A stretch of DNA of 64,000 nucleotides from Isochrysis galbana (taxonomy: Eukaryota; Haptophyta; Isochrysidales; Isochrysidaceae), in assembly GCA_018136815.1 (NCBI GenBank), contig CM030935.1, positions 4,166,299 through 4,230,298 on the forward strand. The letters are read 5' to 3'. Position numbers and translations under genes: made by a program. Below, in pieces: positions 42,716-53,303 of this stretch. The notes under the pieces were generated by a model. It made no database searches, was not told the DNA's origin, and saw only the letters and a list, made by a program, of their open reading frames with translations. Every line of letters starts with the position of its first letter. The first letter of the stretch is position 1.

Positions 42716-44886
42716 ATGGAGGAGGAATGGCTGGAGGAGGAGGAGGCGCTCGTGTCTGCGTCGATCACCGACGAGCAGCTCGCCGTCCTCTCTGGCAGTA
42801 GCGAGCTGGGGGAGGCGACCTTCTTGCAGATGACGGTCGATGCGGTGAGAGGAGAGGAGGAGAGAGAGTGGAGGAGAGGGAGGGAGAGGGGGGGTGAGGG
42901 GGGGGGGGGGGGGTGAGGGAGGGGTAGGCGGGAGGGGGGGTCAGGAAGGGAGTAAGGGGGCGGCGGGGAGGGGGAGGGGGGGGGGGGGAGACGGCAGAGG
43001 GACCCCCACGGGGGAAAGAGGTAGGAGTATGAGGGGGGGGGGGGAGCAGTGGAGGGGTTGCGGTCAATGGGAGGGGGGGGCAGAAGGAATGGTAGGGGGA
43101 GAGAGGGAGAGGCAGCAAGGGATGGTTGGGAGAGAGACGGAGGGAAGTGAAGCAGGAGGGAGAGGTAGTCAGATCAAGAAGGAAATAGCAGTGGATGAGG
43201 GCGCTGTGTCACGAGCGCTACCAGTGCTGTAAGGGCAGTGCTGCTGCTGGTGCCGCTGCGGAAACAGGCCGGCGAGAGATCCTCGTCCGACACCCGCATA
43301 CTTCTCCCATGCATGTCACAGGCACAAGTCCCACTGGGAACCCTTGGCGAGCGGATGCCCAACCTGCAGCAGCTCAAGCTCTCGGGCTCCTCCCTGCCAT
43401 CTATTCGAGAGCTTGGCACTTCGCTGAGGAACCTGCAGATCCTCTGGTTGTGCAGGTGCCTTGCCATCACGTCTGTCGCCCGTCGCAACTCGGTGTCTAC
43501 GCACATAGCTGCGGCCGTCTCTCACATCTATTGCGACTCGACCCACGCCTTCCCAGGTGCGGACTCAGCGAGCTCGATGGCCTTGCTGCCCTGCCGGTCC
43601 TCCAGGAGATTTACCTAGCATTTAATAACATATCGCAGCTGTCACCCCTGACCACGCTTGAGGAGCTCCAAGTGCTTGACCTCGAGGCCAACGCGGTCAA
43701 CGAGATGGAGTCGGTCGAGTGGCTGCAGATGTTGCCGTCGCTGCAAGAGCTGACGCTCCGCGGCAACCCCATCTGTGATCAAGGCAGTGCCCTTCGGTCG
43801 CGCGTGCTGAAACTGTTGCCAAACTTGGCAACTCTGGATGATGAAGATGTGAAGCAAAGCTCTGCAGGGGGAGAGGCAAGAACGCCGGGGTCGCTGACTC
43901 AGCAGGCGGGGGGGTCTCTTGACGAAGCCCATGAGCAACAGCAGCGAGAACTCAACTTTGTGACAGAGGCCATCAAGAAGGCAGAGGTGCCGCGCGTCTT
44001 CGACATTGCAGCCAACGGGCACGCGACAATTGGTCGGTCTTTCGTTGCAAACGGCGGGTTGAGGCCCGTCACAGCTTTCACCCAGTCTATGCCCACGACT
44101 GCCCTAGCGTCCACTGCGAGGCCCTTAAGCGCGGCAGCCTGGCCGGGACGCCGGGCCGCATGGAACAGCATACCGTCAAGCGCACGACGACCAGGCAGCC
44201 GAGGTAGCCCAGCACCTTCACGGCCAGACTTGTTGCGTTCTGCGGTGGCCAACAGCAGTCGTAGCAGCACGCCCGTGCGACCGAGCACCAGCGCCGCGCC
44301 TCTAGAGGCACATGGAGAGTCTGCGTCGGAGCTAACCATGGGTGGCGATGTCATCTGCGGGGTGGGCGCATTGCGACGGCACAAGTTGAACCGATCTCTC
44401 CGCGCGCTCGATGGTGCGCCACCATCAACGGCAAGCTCGGCGGGCGACATGTCCGAGGCGTCCGAGAGCGTGCCGCCACTGGGAAACTTGGACGACCTTG
44501 ATTCCGTATTGCTCGATGAGCTGCGGGCGCTGAAGATGCAGCAATTGCTTACTGGCGAGGACGCACTCGCAGACCCGACGCTCGATGATGACACAGATGG
44601 CCCGAGCGGTGGTGGTGGAGCTACGAGGACACAGATAGAGAGGGCGGACACACAAAACTTGCGGCACGTGGCCGCTTCAGGTCATGTTGGCCACCGGATG
44701 GAAACGGACCTTTCATCCGAGGAGGTGACACCGACGCAGACACCCTCTGCCATCGATAGCTGCGGGGCTGGACAGCAGCAAGGCATACCCGACTCACCTG
44801 CTTCGCGCTATCTCGACCTTCCCACTAAGGAAGCGCATCGGGTTTCGAGTAACGGCCAGGTGGACATTCTGTCTCTTGGAGACTGA
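42716..44886 (+). CDS. LRRC56: LRRC56/ODA8-type leucine-rich-repeat protein
   Basis: Exons 42716-42844, 43322-43455 and 43557-44886 (phases 0 and 2 match) give 530 residues. LRRC56 (ODA8 in Chlamydomonas) works with intraflagellar transport and ODA-docking factors in assembling outer dynein arms. After splicing the protein reads LQMTVDA-AQVPLGTLGERMPNLQQLKLSG, GTSLRNLQILWLCRCGLSELDGL, EIYLAFNNISQLSPL and LQVLDLEANAVNEMESVEWL, the family's LRR block (about residues 38-175), then a long, low-complexity C-terminal half as in other members. The N-terminal exon is acidic (MEEEWLEEEEALVSAS). Only the spliced form gives uninterrupted LRRs, which supports the intron calls. Divergent neighbour of CCDC39. 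Confidence 0.93.
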
Positions 44887-45230
44887 TGAAGTTGGTGATG
44901 GGCACCCTGTATGCACCGAGTGAGAAGGCTTTATCCGCCTACTTCCCTAGCTGACGCCTCTCGTGGTCTTGAGAAGAGATGGCTAGATACTGCGATGATT
45001 AGCGAGTGATGGGAGGCACGCTAGTGCAATTATGCATGGCGAGGAGCTTGGCTTGGTGCTTGAGGGATCCCCCACACGCCCGCACACGTATGTGGCGAGT
45101 AGAATATACACTTGACCAAGTAAGACGGATGGCATGTGCATTTGCAGTCGTCGTGCGAGTGAACAAACGGCTTGGAGCTGTGGTGATCTTGTCTTGTGTG
45201 CTACAGTGAGAAAGCGGGCGCTCAGATACT

Positions 45231-46286
45231 ATATAATAATATAACTGAGCATTAGTACCACTACTCTCACTAGCCCTGGTACTAACACGACAACCCTCAG
45301 CGCACCTGCCCGTACACCTTGGCGCGTGTTGATGCCACAGACATATACACCTGTGCCCCCCTTCGAATCTCCCCCCTCGCAAGCCCCTGGGGCTCCCATT
45401 CTAACTCCCCACAAGTTAAAATGGGGGAAAACCCATTGAGGCGGACCGACATACGTCGGGCGACTCTCCGGGAAAAAGCACCGGGGGGGAGGGGAGGAAC
45501 CTCTCGTCAACAAAGAGGATCGGCCCTTCCAGCTCGCGCCGTGTGCAGTTCTCGAGAAATAAATGACTGCGAGTCGAGTAGCCTGTGCCACCTTCGGGAT
45601 ACTCTCCTCGATCTTGAGCCACTCCCTTCTCTCTCCCGCCTGTCGCCGGCCGCCCCCTGCACCCCTTTGCTAACGCAAACGGGGCCTGTTTCTAACCGCA
45701 CTCCATCGGGGGGGGTTGCAAACCCCCCCCTCTCCCTCTCTCCACTCTCACCCCGCGAAGTCCCTATGGCGCGTCGCCATGCGGCGCGCCCTGACCTGCT
45801 CTCAGAGGTCCTGTGGGGGCTCCCAGAGGGCCAGCAAGGGCAGCTCAGGGGGCAGAGGAGGCTAGGGCTCAGCCCCTGGCCCCCCCTGCCTCTCCCACGC
45901 TCGCCTCGCTGGCCATGGGAGCCTCCCAAAGGCCCCTGTATGCCTGGAGGGCGACCAGGGACAGGGGGGGAGTCAGCTCGAGGGCAGGCCCAATGCGGGC
46001 GTGGGAGTGCGGCTCGCGGCCCGCGCCCCCTGAGGGTCTGGGCAGGAATGATGAGTGCCGGCAGGGGCTTAGGCCTGAGCCAAAATACGTAGTTTTTCGT
46101 GCCCAAATATGTGGAAAAAATATGTGGAAAATGTGTGAAATGTTGCCCAAATATGTGGAAAATATGTAGCTGTGGGGGGGGGGGGATGAATCGCCGTTAC
46201 TACGGTCCCACCCGGGGGGGGGGTCCGCGCTGGAGGCAGTGGGGGGCGCGAGGCCCCCATTGACCCCCACTTATAAAAGTAGGTTG
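45231..46286 (-). mobile_element. Complete repeat A retroposon with 15-bp target-site duplication
   Basis: 1056 bp, bounded by GGGCGCTCAGATACT at 45216-45230 and exactly again at 46287-46301. A long TSD like this indicates target-primed reverse transcription. On the minus strand the element starts CAACCTACTTTTATAAGTGGG and ends GCTCAGTTATATTATTATAT, an A/T-rich triplet tail. The body is GC-rich and non-coding as far as can be seen, so it depends on another element's enzymes. Other copies: 5912-6829, 15712, 23711-24200, 59168-59740. Confidence 0.85.
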
Positions 46287-46419
46287 GGGCGCTCAGATAC
46301 TTGTTGACTCCTTCGCATCACTTGAACGCGGCCTATGCGCACTTGGTGGAGCAATACGGTGGAAGCCATCCACGAGCACTAACTAGCAAGCTCTAGCGAG
46401 CGTTAGCCATTGACAATAT

Positions 46420-47562
46420 TCAAAAGCAAAAGCGTTCCATTGAGCGGACTTTCCTGAACAAAAAGGAAGCGAACTGGGCCGACTCACTATTCGTCGAACA
46501 AGGCGTGGCCGCCACATCTACCGCTTCGTCGGTCAAGTCAATGTGCATGGAGTCATTGGAAACACCAGCCGCGACATCGCTCAAGTCCACCGCTGAGGAG
46601 CCACTGTTCACGACGGCCTCCTCCTCAACTGGCTCCTCCGGCTCCTTCGCCCCATCGGGCTCCTTGGCCATCTCCCAAAAGTCAAACATGTCGTCGTCGT
46701 CCTTCTCGTCAACGATGGGCTCCAACATAGCGTCCGCTTGAGCGTCGGACGCATGGTCCTCCATCACACGCGAGGCATCCGTGGAGGTCTCGATCGCGGC
46801 CTCCGCGGAGGTCGGCTCGGCTGCGGTCTCCGCGGACTCCTCGAGCTGAGTCAGTTCCTCCAGCTGCGTGGCCACCTCCAACCCCTCCTGAGCGGGTGCG
46901 TCGGACGTCTCCTCTTCCTTCTCCTCCGTCTTCTCCTCACCCTCCTTTTCGTTCGCCTTGGCAGGAGCGGGCGCCTCGGCGGTCTCGGCCTCCTCGGCGG
47001 TCTCGCCCTTCTCCTCCTCCTCGAGCTGCGTGGCCTCTTCCAGCTGCGTGGCCTCTTCGAACCGAGTGAAGACTTCTCCGACTGGTGCGTCGGACGCAGC
47101 CGTCTTCTCATTCTCCGCCTTCTCCGCCTTCTCGTCCTCTTCCTCGGCTTCCTTCTCATCGGCGAGAGCGAGCGCGTGGGCGGTCTCGACCTCCTCCATC
47201 GACTCGGCTGGCTCCTCGACATCCGCAACCCGCGCGATGGGAACAAGAAGACCTGGAGCGTCCGACGCACAGTCCTCGTTCTCCTCTTCTCCTCCCACAG
47301 GCCCGGAGTCCTCGTCGGTGGTGGTGGTGGTGGCCTCATCGGTCGGGGAAAGGGCCTCCTCCTCGGCATCAGGAACGCGAACAGGATCCGCCTCCTCCGC
47401 CGCGCCCTTGGAGCAGGAAGAGGAACGAGTCGTGCGAGCAGCGCTTGCGCTCGGCGTCCAGTCGACAGGTGGCTGTGTCGAGCGAGTCGAACGAAACCAG
47501 CGAGCAGGAGCACGAGAGGAGAGGACGGAGGACCGTACCGATGCGCGCCGAGTCGTCACCAT
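46420..47562 (-). CDS. Acidic low-complexity protein of unknown function
   Basis: 380 residues from MVTTRRASVRSSVLSSRAP: a basic, Ser/Arg-rich N-terminus of about 50 residues, then a strongly acidic Glu/Ala-rich body. Internal repeats include EEATQLEE (three or more) and the recurring ASDAP(V/A) motif, and a C-terminal block reads DDDDMFDFWEMA. The stop is at 46420. An upstream in-frame Met at 47694 would add 44 residues ending in a hydrophobic stretch (SSSLLALVFLTMV), so the start is uncertain. No family is recognised; the composition suggests an intrinsically disordered, perhaps nuclear or scaffold protein. Confidence 0.6.
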   Translation of the reverse strand: MVTTRRASVRSSVLSSRAPARWFRSTRSTQPPVDWTPSASAARTTRSSSCSKGAAEEADPVRVPDAEEEALSPTDEATTTTTDEDSGPVGGEEENEDCASDAPGLLVPIARVADVEEPAESMEEVETAHALALADEKEAEEEDEKAEKAENEKTAASDAPVGEVFTRFEEATQLEEATQLEEEEKGETAEEAETAEAPAPAKANEKEGEEKTEEKEEETSDAPAQEGLEVATQLEELTQLEESAETAAEPTSAEAAIETSTDASRVMEDHASDAQADAMLEPIVDEKDDDDMFDFWEMAKEPDGAKEPEEPVEEEAVVNSGSSAVDLSDVAAGVSNDSMHIDLTDEAVDVAATPCSTNSESAQFASFLFRKVRSMERFCF

Positions 47563-47840
47563 CGTGAGGAAGACGAGGGCGAGGAGAGAGCTGGAGGGTG
47601 AGCGAGGAGGGAGGAGGGAGGCAGGCAGTAGGAGCCGTCTCTCTCTGGTAGGTCGATGAGAGGGGGAGGAGGGGACCCGGGGGAGAGACCCCAAGACCTA
47701 TCGATTGTTTACGTTAGTGTTTTCGCAATATACGGTAATATTTTCCCCGGCCCCAGGGGTGCCCCCGCGGTTCCCGAACGCCTCTGCGTCCAGAGTCCCC
47801 CCGCGGAAAGAGTGAACGCACGGCGTGCACCTTCCTGGAA

Positions 47841-48165
47841 GTTGCTATGCGCACGCACGGCGCCCCGCGGGGGGGAGCCGATGTGCATACGCACGGCGTG
47901 CACAATGATTGCAAGCAATCACACGTGCTGCGCAAACGAAACGTCTCGTATATGGCTACTTTACGTTAATGTGGGCCTTAGGGAAAAAAGTTTCTATGCG
48001 CACGCACGGCGCCCTCGCGAGGGGGAAGTCGATGCGCATACGCACGGCGTGCTCAATGATTGCAAGTAATCACATGTGCTGCGTAAACGAAACATCTCGT
48101 ATACGGCGACTTTATGTTAAAAAAAGTTTCTATGCACATCTCGTATACGGCGATTAGCTTTGTTT
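47841..48165. repeat. Tandem repeat, about 149-bp period, 2.2 copies
   Basis: TTGCTATGCGCACGCACGGCGCC (47841) recurs as TTTCTATGCGCACGCACGGCGCC (about 47990), each followed by GATGCGCATACGCACGGCGTG, AATGATTGCAAG, GTGCTGCG and CTCGTATA. A third, shortened unit starts near 48127. Related CGCACGGCGTGCAC also occurs at about 47816. Confidence 0.85.
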
Positions 48166-48328
48166 TGTACCACTATTGTTCATAACTAAAAAGAAAACAG
48201 ATTGTGGTCCTCTTTTGACGGAACGCGACTTCAGGTTAGGTTACTTTTTTGGCAGCTTCAGCTTCCCCCATGTAGGTGGTATAACTCCTACTTGCACTTG
48301 GCAACTTTCCGCCCCCATTGTGGGGGGT

Positions 48329-48687
48329 TCACCGCCTCTTCTTGAGCTTCTTCTCCGCCTCCGGGGTGAGCCGCATCTTGTCCGTTTTGGAAAAGCGCCA
48401 CAGCTATACTTTCCACATTACTAGGTAGTGAAGCAGGGTCAGCGCGACTCCCACTCCAGCTCCGATTCCTTTAGCGGCACCCATCATCGCGTATACCGAC
48501 ATGATTGAGAGCTCACGGTAATTGTGACCAGTATGCCTAAGACGGGACCTATATGTAATATTGTTTGGATATTTAACGGCACAATCGAGTCCGTCCCACG
48601 TTCGACGGAACGCGCAGCCTGGCGTGCGGGCGCAGGCGCTCGCCGTGGTTTGACGTGCGTAAGTAGCCCTAGGCTAGTCGTGGTCAT
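48329..48687 (-). other. Two overlapping tiny membrane-protein-like ORFs, one interrupted by a TAG
   Basis: 48687-48484 encodes 67 residues with a hydrophobic segment (TILHIGPVLGILVTITV). Overlapping it by 19 bases, 48502-48404 encodes MSVYAMMGAAKGIGAGVGV... (32 residues, one membrane helix). After its TAG the same frame continues LWRFSKTDKM...AEKKLKKRR to a TGA at 48329, giving a 57-codon helix-plus-basic-tail protein with one internal stop. The DNA is less GC-rich than its surroundings. Possibly remnants of a mobile element or virus-like insertion; no family recognised. Confidence 0.3.
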
Positions 48688-49054
48688 GGCAGTAGCAGGG
48701 CTAAACGTTCAGTTGGTTAACTATCTTGGTTGGCACTTTCTAGAGTGCAAGGCTCTCTTGTGGTCGGCCGATGTGCGCAGCATGAGCAACAAGAAACTGA
48801 GCGAATAGACTATTCGAGCAGTTTGCTTTTGCGCGCATGGAGGGGGCATCGCATAGAAAAGGGAGAGGTGAGGGATTACTGTAGCAACGTAGCAACCATC
48901 GCTGCCATTCCTCCACCTTTCTTACTCCCGCCTGTCCCGCCCGCCATTGCCATCATCATCCCTGTAGCCTTACATGGTGGCAAGTCGACTTTAAGAGTCG
49001 GATTCTGCGGGTGTATGCGGGGCCAATCGCGCGCAATGCCCTCAAGGAGCGGAC

Positions 49055-51139
49055 TCAGAAATAAATTCGCCGTTGACCCGATCCATATCTTGCCGGGAGC
49101 CCATCGAAGGAGGAAGGGTACTTAGCGGAATATAGCTCCCACGGATCCGCGCCACGTGTGGCGGCCATGTCGTCACCAGACCGTCGCACAATATCCCAGT
49201 TGAGCTTCGCGTGGAGTGCCACAGGCCCGCGCGGGCCCTGCGTGGAGCCAGTGCGAGAGGACCGTAACGCATCCCGCGATGATCGGCTTTGCTGTGCTGC
49301 CTTGGCCAGGCTTGCAGCTTTCGGGCGCATGCGTTGCGCGCTGAACGCAGCGGCGGCGCTGTCAAGGAGGAGCGACGAAGCGTTCTGGAACGAGGAGCAA
49401 TCGCTTACCGGAGCATCCGCGAGGGAAACTCTGCCCGGCACAACAGGTGGTCGTGATGCTGGGGAATCGGCGTGCCGTCTGACCATGATGGCCGACGGGT
49501 CCCACGGTGTGGACCACGGCGGGTACGATATGGGTGCCCCGCGATGGTCAGAACTCGCGTTGTATGGGCCTGGGTAAAGCGCACTCATCCCCAAAGAACC
49601 CTGGGCCTTCTCAAGGGCCTCGCGCAACATGACGTTCTCACGCTCTGCTTGGAAAGCAGCGTGCGAGGCCGCCGCGGCGGCTGTTTGAGCCGCGCGCATG
49701 CAGCTCGCAGCAACGAGGTCGCCCTCATCACGGCCGTGGCCATCCAATGAGGTGCCCGCGTCATTATTGGGCTGCTGCAGCCGTGCTTGTAGACGGCTCA
49801 ACTTGGCGCAAAGGTCGTGGCGCTGGTCCTCTTCTTCCGCGAGCTTTGCCGCATGCGCCGAGCGCTCACGCTCAATTGTGGCGCACATCTTCAGGACCTG
49901 TTGGGCGACTCGTTGCCACTCTGGGCTGCCCGAGCTCAGCTGACTAACATTCCGCCTAAGCTGCTGAAGGTCAGTCGAGGAAAATGCGGCTGCCGAGTGG
50001 GCCTCCTCAGACCCGCCGTACGGCTGCACGTTCGCCCACCACAAGAAGGCAGAGTGAAGCGCCCTTGTGCGCGTGAGCACGATTAAGGCGAGCACCCGCA
50101 TGCGACCCCCTTGCTTGTGAGCATCTTCAATCTCGTGCTGATGGTCACTGAGCATTTCGTGCGTCAATTGCAAGAATCTCCGCGCGCGAAGGCCTCGCAC
50201 CGCCTCGCACCATCGAGCGAAGGCCCAGAGCGAGTGACTTCCAATAGATGTCAATAGGCAGTGGTATAGCACGTCAGCTTTCGAGCGGGTACCAGCCGCC
50301 AGATCGCCGCGTGCCATCGCCATGGATGCTAGCGACCACTGCGTTAGCGCACGGCTCATCCGGTTAGAGACGGACGCATTGAAGACTGCGTTGAGGACTC
50401 TCGCCGCCCCGACTGACATGGCTTCGTGCACTAGCTGCTGCTGCTCGGCCAGGGCGGCGCCCGCGGCGCGCAGTCGCTTTGACGCAATCGCCACCTTCTG
50501 CTCCAACTTCCGTCCATGCTCCACATCGCTGCCGCCCTCGACGAGCCACCCCTCAACCTCCGCATCCCCTTGCTTGGCCGAGGCGGCGTGAGAGTACGAG
50601 GTGTGCGGCTCTGGCTTACTCCAAGAGGTCTCTTGCGTTTGTACGTTCCAGTAATACTGACGGCCTTCACCGTCGGTGGCCTCCACCCAATCGCTCTTGC
50701 CCGCAGGGCTGTGCTCAGTTATGGGCGAACCGGAGTCGGGCGGTGTCTGCGCTGGCGGCCTGGCGGCCTTCAAGGTCGCCTCGCGCTCGAGCTCAGTGAT
50801 TAAGGCATTCGCCTCGACGAGCGCAGCCTGCTCCTTCTTGTACGCTTCAGCGCGCCTCCTGCTCTCAATGCGCAGCTGCTCGAGCTCATCGGCCTGCTCG
50901 GCGTGAGCGCGCCAGGCGCGCGCGGCGTCGCGCTCGGCCTGGCGCAGCTCCTCCGCCAGGCACACCGCCTTTGCCTGCTCGGTGTCCCTCAGCTGAGCGC
51001 TCGCCTCAGCAAGCTGTGAGCGGAGCAGGGAGAGCTGTCCCTCGAGCTGTGCGGCCTCCTCGCTCCATTGCGCGTCGAGGCTCGAGAGGAGCTCGCCCAT
51101 CCGCGCGCGCCGGAGCCGCACCAACGCTCCCGACTCCAT
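49055..51139 (-). CDS. WW-domain coiled-coil protein
   Basis: 694 residues, intronless. An N-terminal coiled coil (about residues 10-125, rich in Glu/Gln/Ala) is followed by a WW domain, SDWVEATDGEGRQYYWNVQT...SWSKPEP (about 148-176), which binds proline-rich ligands. The middle has spaced Trp motifs (ALTQWSLASMA, LWAFARWCEAVRGL, AFLWWANVQ) resembling Sfi1-type centrin-binding repeats. A second coiled coil (RERSAHAAKLAEEEDQRHDL) and a disordered Ser-rich tail follow. A basal-body or cytoskeletal role is conceivable, but only the WW domain is firm. The start lies directly 3' of a (GA)n tract. Confidence 0.85.
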   Translation of the reverse strand: MESGALVRLRRARMGELLSSLDAQWSEEAAQLEGQLSLLRSQLAEASAQLRDTEQAKAVCLAEELRQAERDAARAWRAHAEQADELEQLRIESRRRAEAYKKEQAALVEANALITELEREATLKAARPPAQTPPDSGSPITEHSPAGKSDWVEATDGEGRQYYWNVQTQETSWSKPEPHTSYSHAASAKQGDAEVEGWLVEGGSDVEHGRKLEQKVAIASKRLRAAGAALAEQQQLVHEAMSVGAARVLNAVFNASVSNRMSRALTQWSLASMAMARGDLAAGTRSKADVLYHCLLTSIGSHSLWAFARWCEAVRGLRARRFLQLTHEMLSDHQHEIEDAHKQGGRMRVLALIVLTRTRALHSAFLWWANVQPYGGSEEAHSAAAFSSTDLQQLRRNVSQLSSGSPEWQRVAQQVLKMCATIERERSAHAAKLAEEEDQRHDLCAKLSRLQARLQQPNNDAGTSLDGHGRDEGDLVAASCMRAAQTAAAAASHAAFQAERENVMLREALEKAQGSLGMSALYPGPYNASSDHRGAPISYPPWSTPWDPSAIMVRRHADSPASRPPVVPGRVSLADAPVSDCSSFQNASSLLLDSAAAAFSAQRMRPKAASLAKAAQQSRSSRDALRSSRTGSTQGPRGPVALHAKLNWDIVRRSGDDMAATRGADPWELYSAKYPSSFDGLPARYGSGQRRIYF

Positions 51140-51259
51140 CGGGCTGTAGAGGGAGGGGAGGTGAGGGGAGGGCCGCGAGGAAGAGAAGGGCCGGGGGGGG
51201 AGGGGGGGGGAGGGGCGAGCGAGCGAGTGAGCGCGCGCGAGAGGGGGGGAGGGGAGGAG

Positions 51260-51298
51260 AGAGAGAGAGAGTCGGAGACAGAGAGAGATGGAGAGGGA

Positions 51299-51362
<64 letters not shown>

Positions 51363-51372
51363 GAGAGAGACT
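51260..51372. repeat. (GA)n microsatellite upstream of the WW-domain gene
   Basis: Almost pure GA with occasional GG/CA interruptions, about 110 bases, beginning about 120 bases 5' of the WW gene start. Similar tracts precede LPD, CCDC39, LRRC56 and the temptin-domain gene. 51373-51872 has no gene. Confidence 0.9.
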
Positions 51373-52029
51373 CCTCCAGGACCGGCCCCCCAGGGAAGAG
51401 GAGAGAGAGAGTGAGGACGGCTGCACCCTCCCCACCACCCCCTACTACTACTACTGTAGTAGGAGTACCTAAAGTGTACAGTACCTACCTACCCGTCGTC
51501 ACTCCCTCCGTACACGCTCTTCTCTCGCCCTCTCTCTCTCATCCTCTCACTCTCTCCACACTCTCAAGAGGGTCTCGCATACGTGAGATTCTCGGTCGCA
51601 TTTTCTATCGTGTTCAGGGTCCAAATCCTTTGGACCCCAATTTGCTTCCTGGGGTCGTATTACACACGTGTCTCAAACGGCACTCTCTCTCTTCTCTCTG
51701 ACACTCTTTCACATCCCTCCCTGTGAACAGGAGAGTACACTCTAGGAGTAAAGTAGTTCTGTCCAGATCTCTTCCTTTCTCGTCTCTTCCTCCATCAACG
51801 GCTCCGTCTGCTGCTCGCCGCCTTGTTGCTTCACGTGAAACGTGCGTGCATCTTCTCTCGGGAGTAGCTAGTAGAGGTCTTTTGCGGGGTTTTAGGAAGG
51901 TTGAAAGAACGGGCTTGAAATAGTTCTGCGGAGGGCTCTTGCAACTGCTCCACAAAATGTAAAATCGCTTCTTTGGTTCCAACAAGTAGTTGAAAGAGAG
52001 CGCGCGCACTGTTGGGCCCCTCCCGCGAG

Positions 52030-53303
52030 ATGCCCACGCGCCCCTTCACAGTGCAAGAGGTGGAGGATGCTCGCCTCGCCCTAGCCCTGCAGGTGTGCAT
52101 TGCGAGGTGGAGACGGCGCAGGCAGAGGGGATTGGACGGCTCGGGACTGCGCGCCACGGCGCGACCGCGTGCGATCGAGGCAGCGCTCCTCGTCTTTGCC
52201 GCAGAGCCGTTGGTGCGCGTCACGCGCTCGCGCATTGGGCCAGAGCGGCTGTCGCTCGCTCGGCTGGCGCGAGAGTCAGCGGCCGCGGGCGGCAGCGACG
52301 AGGTACTGATGCGTGACATTTACGCGCGCTTCGGTATCCGGCTGGCCGATCTGCCGCGATTCATCGAAGCACTGCAGCTCCCGCCTGGCTTTCGGCTTCG
52401 CGGAGGGCATGTCTTCAGCGGAGAAGAGGCCGCTCTCATAACCCTGCGGCGCTTCAGGACCGCAGGTGTGTGCATCACGTCACCTGTTTACACACTCTCT
52501 CTCCCTCTCCTCATCCCAACCTCGCCGTACACTTCTGTGCAGGGAGTGCGACTACGTTGTCTTGGGAGTGCGGGCGAAGCGAGGCGGCCATCTCGGAGGC
52601 GCACACGACCGTAGTGACCCACATTCACAATAAGTTCCCCCACCTGGTGGACTCGCGGAGTTTTTCATCGTTTGCCCCCTTGTTTTCACTTTTTGCCTCT
52701 GCGTTTCTTTCCGTGGGGGTCCCAGTGCCGAACCTCGTGGGGTTTGTTGATGGCAAGCTGTGGGAGACCGCACGGCCTGTGCGTGGTCAACAATCCTATT
52801 ATTCAGGCCACAAAAGGTGTCATGGGGTGAAGATTCAGGGTCTAGTCTTCCCTAATGGCATACAGCCTTGGCCTTTCGGCCCTGTGCACGGCTCACGACA
52901 CGACTCCTTTTTGTGCCGGCAGTCGGGGTTGTTGCACATAATGCGTCTGTGCTGCGGTGCTGGCCAAACGTACTGCTTGTTCGGCGACTCGGCGTATCCA
53001 CAATCGGCCTACCTTTACAGGATCTACCGCGGCGTGCTTGCACCATGGCAGGCTCATTTCAACAAAGCTATGAGCCCATTTCGGGTGAGCGTCGAGTGGG
53101 GGTTCGGCAAGATTGCCAAGCTGTGGCCGTGGATAGACGTTGGCAAAGCGCAGCAACCTTTGCGGCGTGACTTGGGAAACTACCTGCGCGTTGCAAATGT
53201 GTTCACTAACATGCACACCTGCTTGTACGGCTCCATCGTCAATGCCAAGTTTCACCTTCCCCCGCCTTCGTTAGAGGCTTACATGGCCGGCGGCCCGTAC
53301 TAA
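52030..53303 (+). CDS. PIF/Harbinger transposase (DDE_Tnp_4 type)
   Basis: Exons 52030-52465 and 52543-53303 (phase 1, GT-AG) give 398 residues. A helical N-terminal region (MPTRPFTVQEVEDARLAL; IYARFGIRLADLPRFIEAL) may bind DNA. The RNase-H-like core shows all three acidic residues in family context: GFVDGKLWETARP (first Asp), CLFGDSAYPQSAY (second Asp) and SVEWGFGKIAKLW (Glu). SRHDSFLCRQSG and LRVANVFTNMHTC complete the DDE_Tnp_4 pattern. The catalytic triad and the frame are intact, so it may be active. ATG chosen by alignment with the 17587 copy. Confidence 0.94.

Noticed and set aside
46738-47659. Long plus-strand frames opposite the acidic protein
   Set aside because: Leu/Gly- and Ser-rich mirror translations of Glu/Ala codons; the minus strand has the better start and composition.
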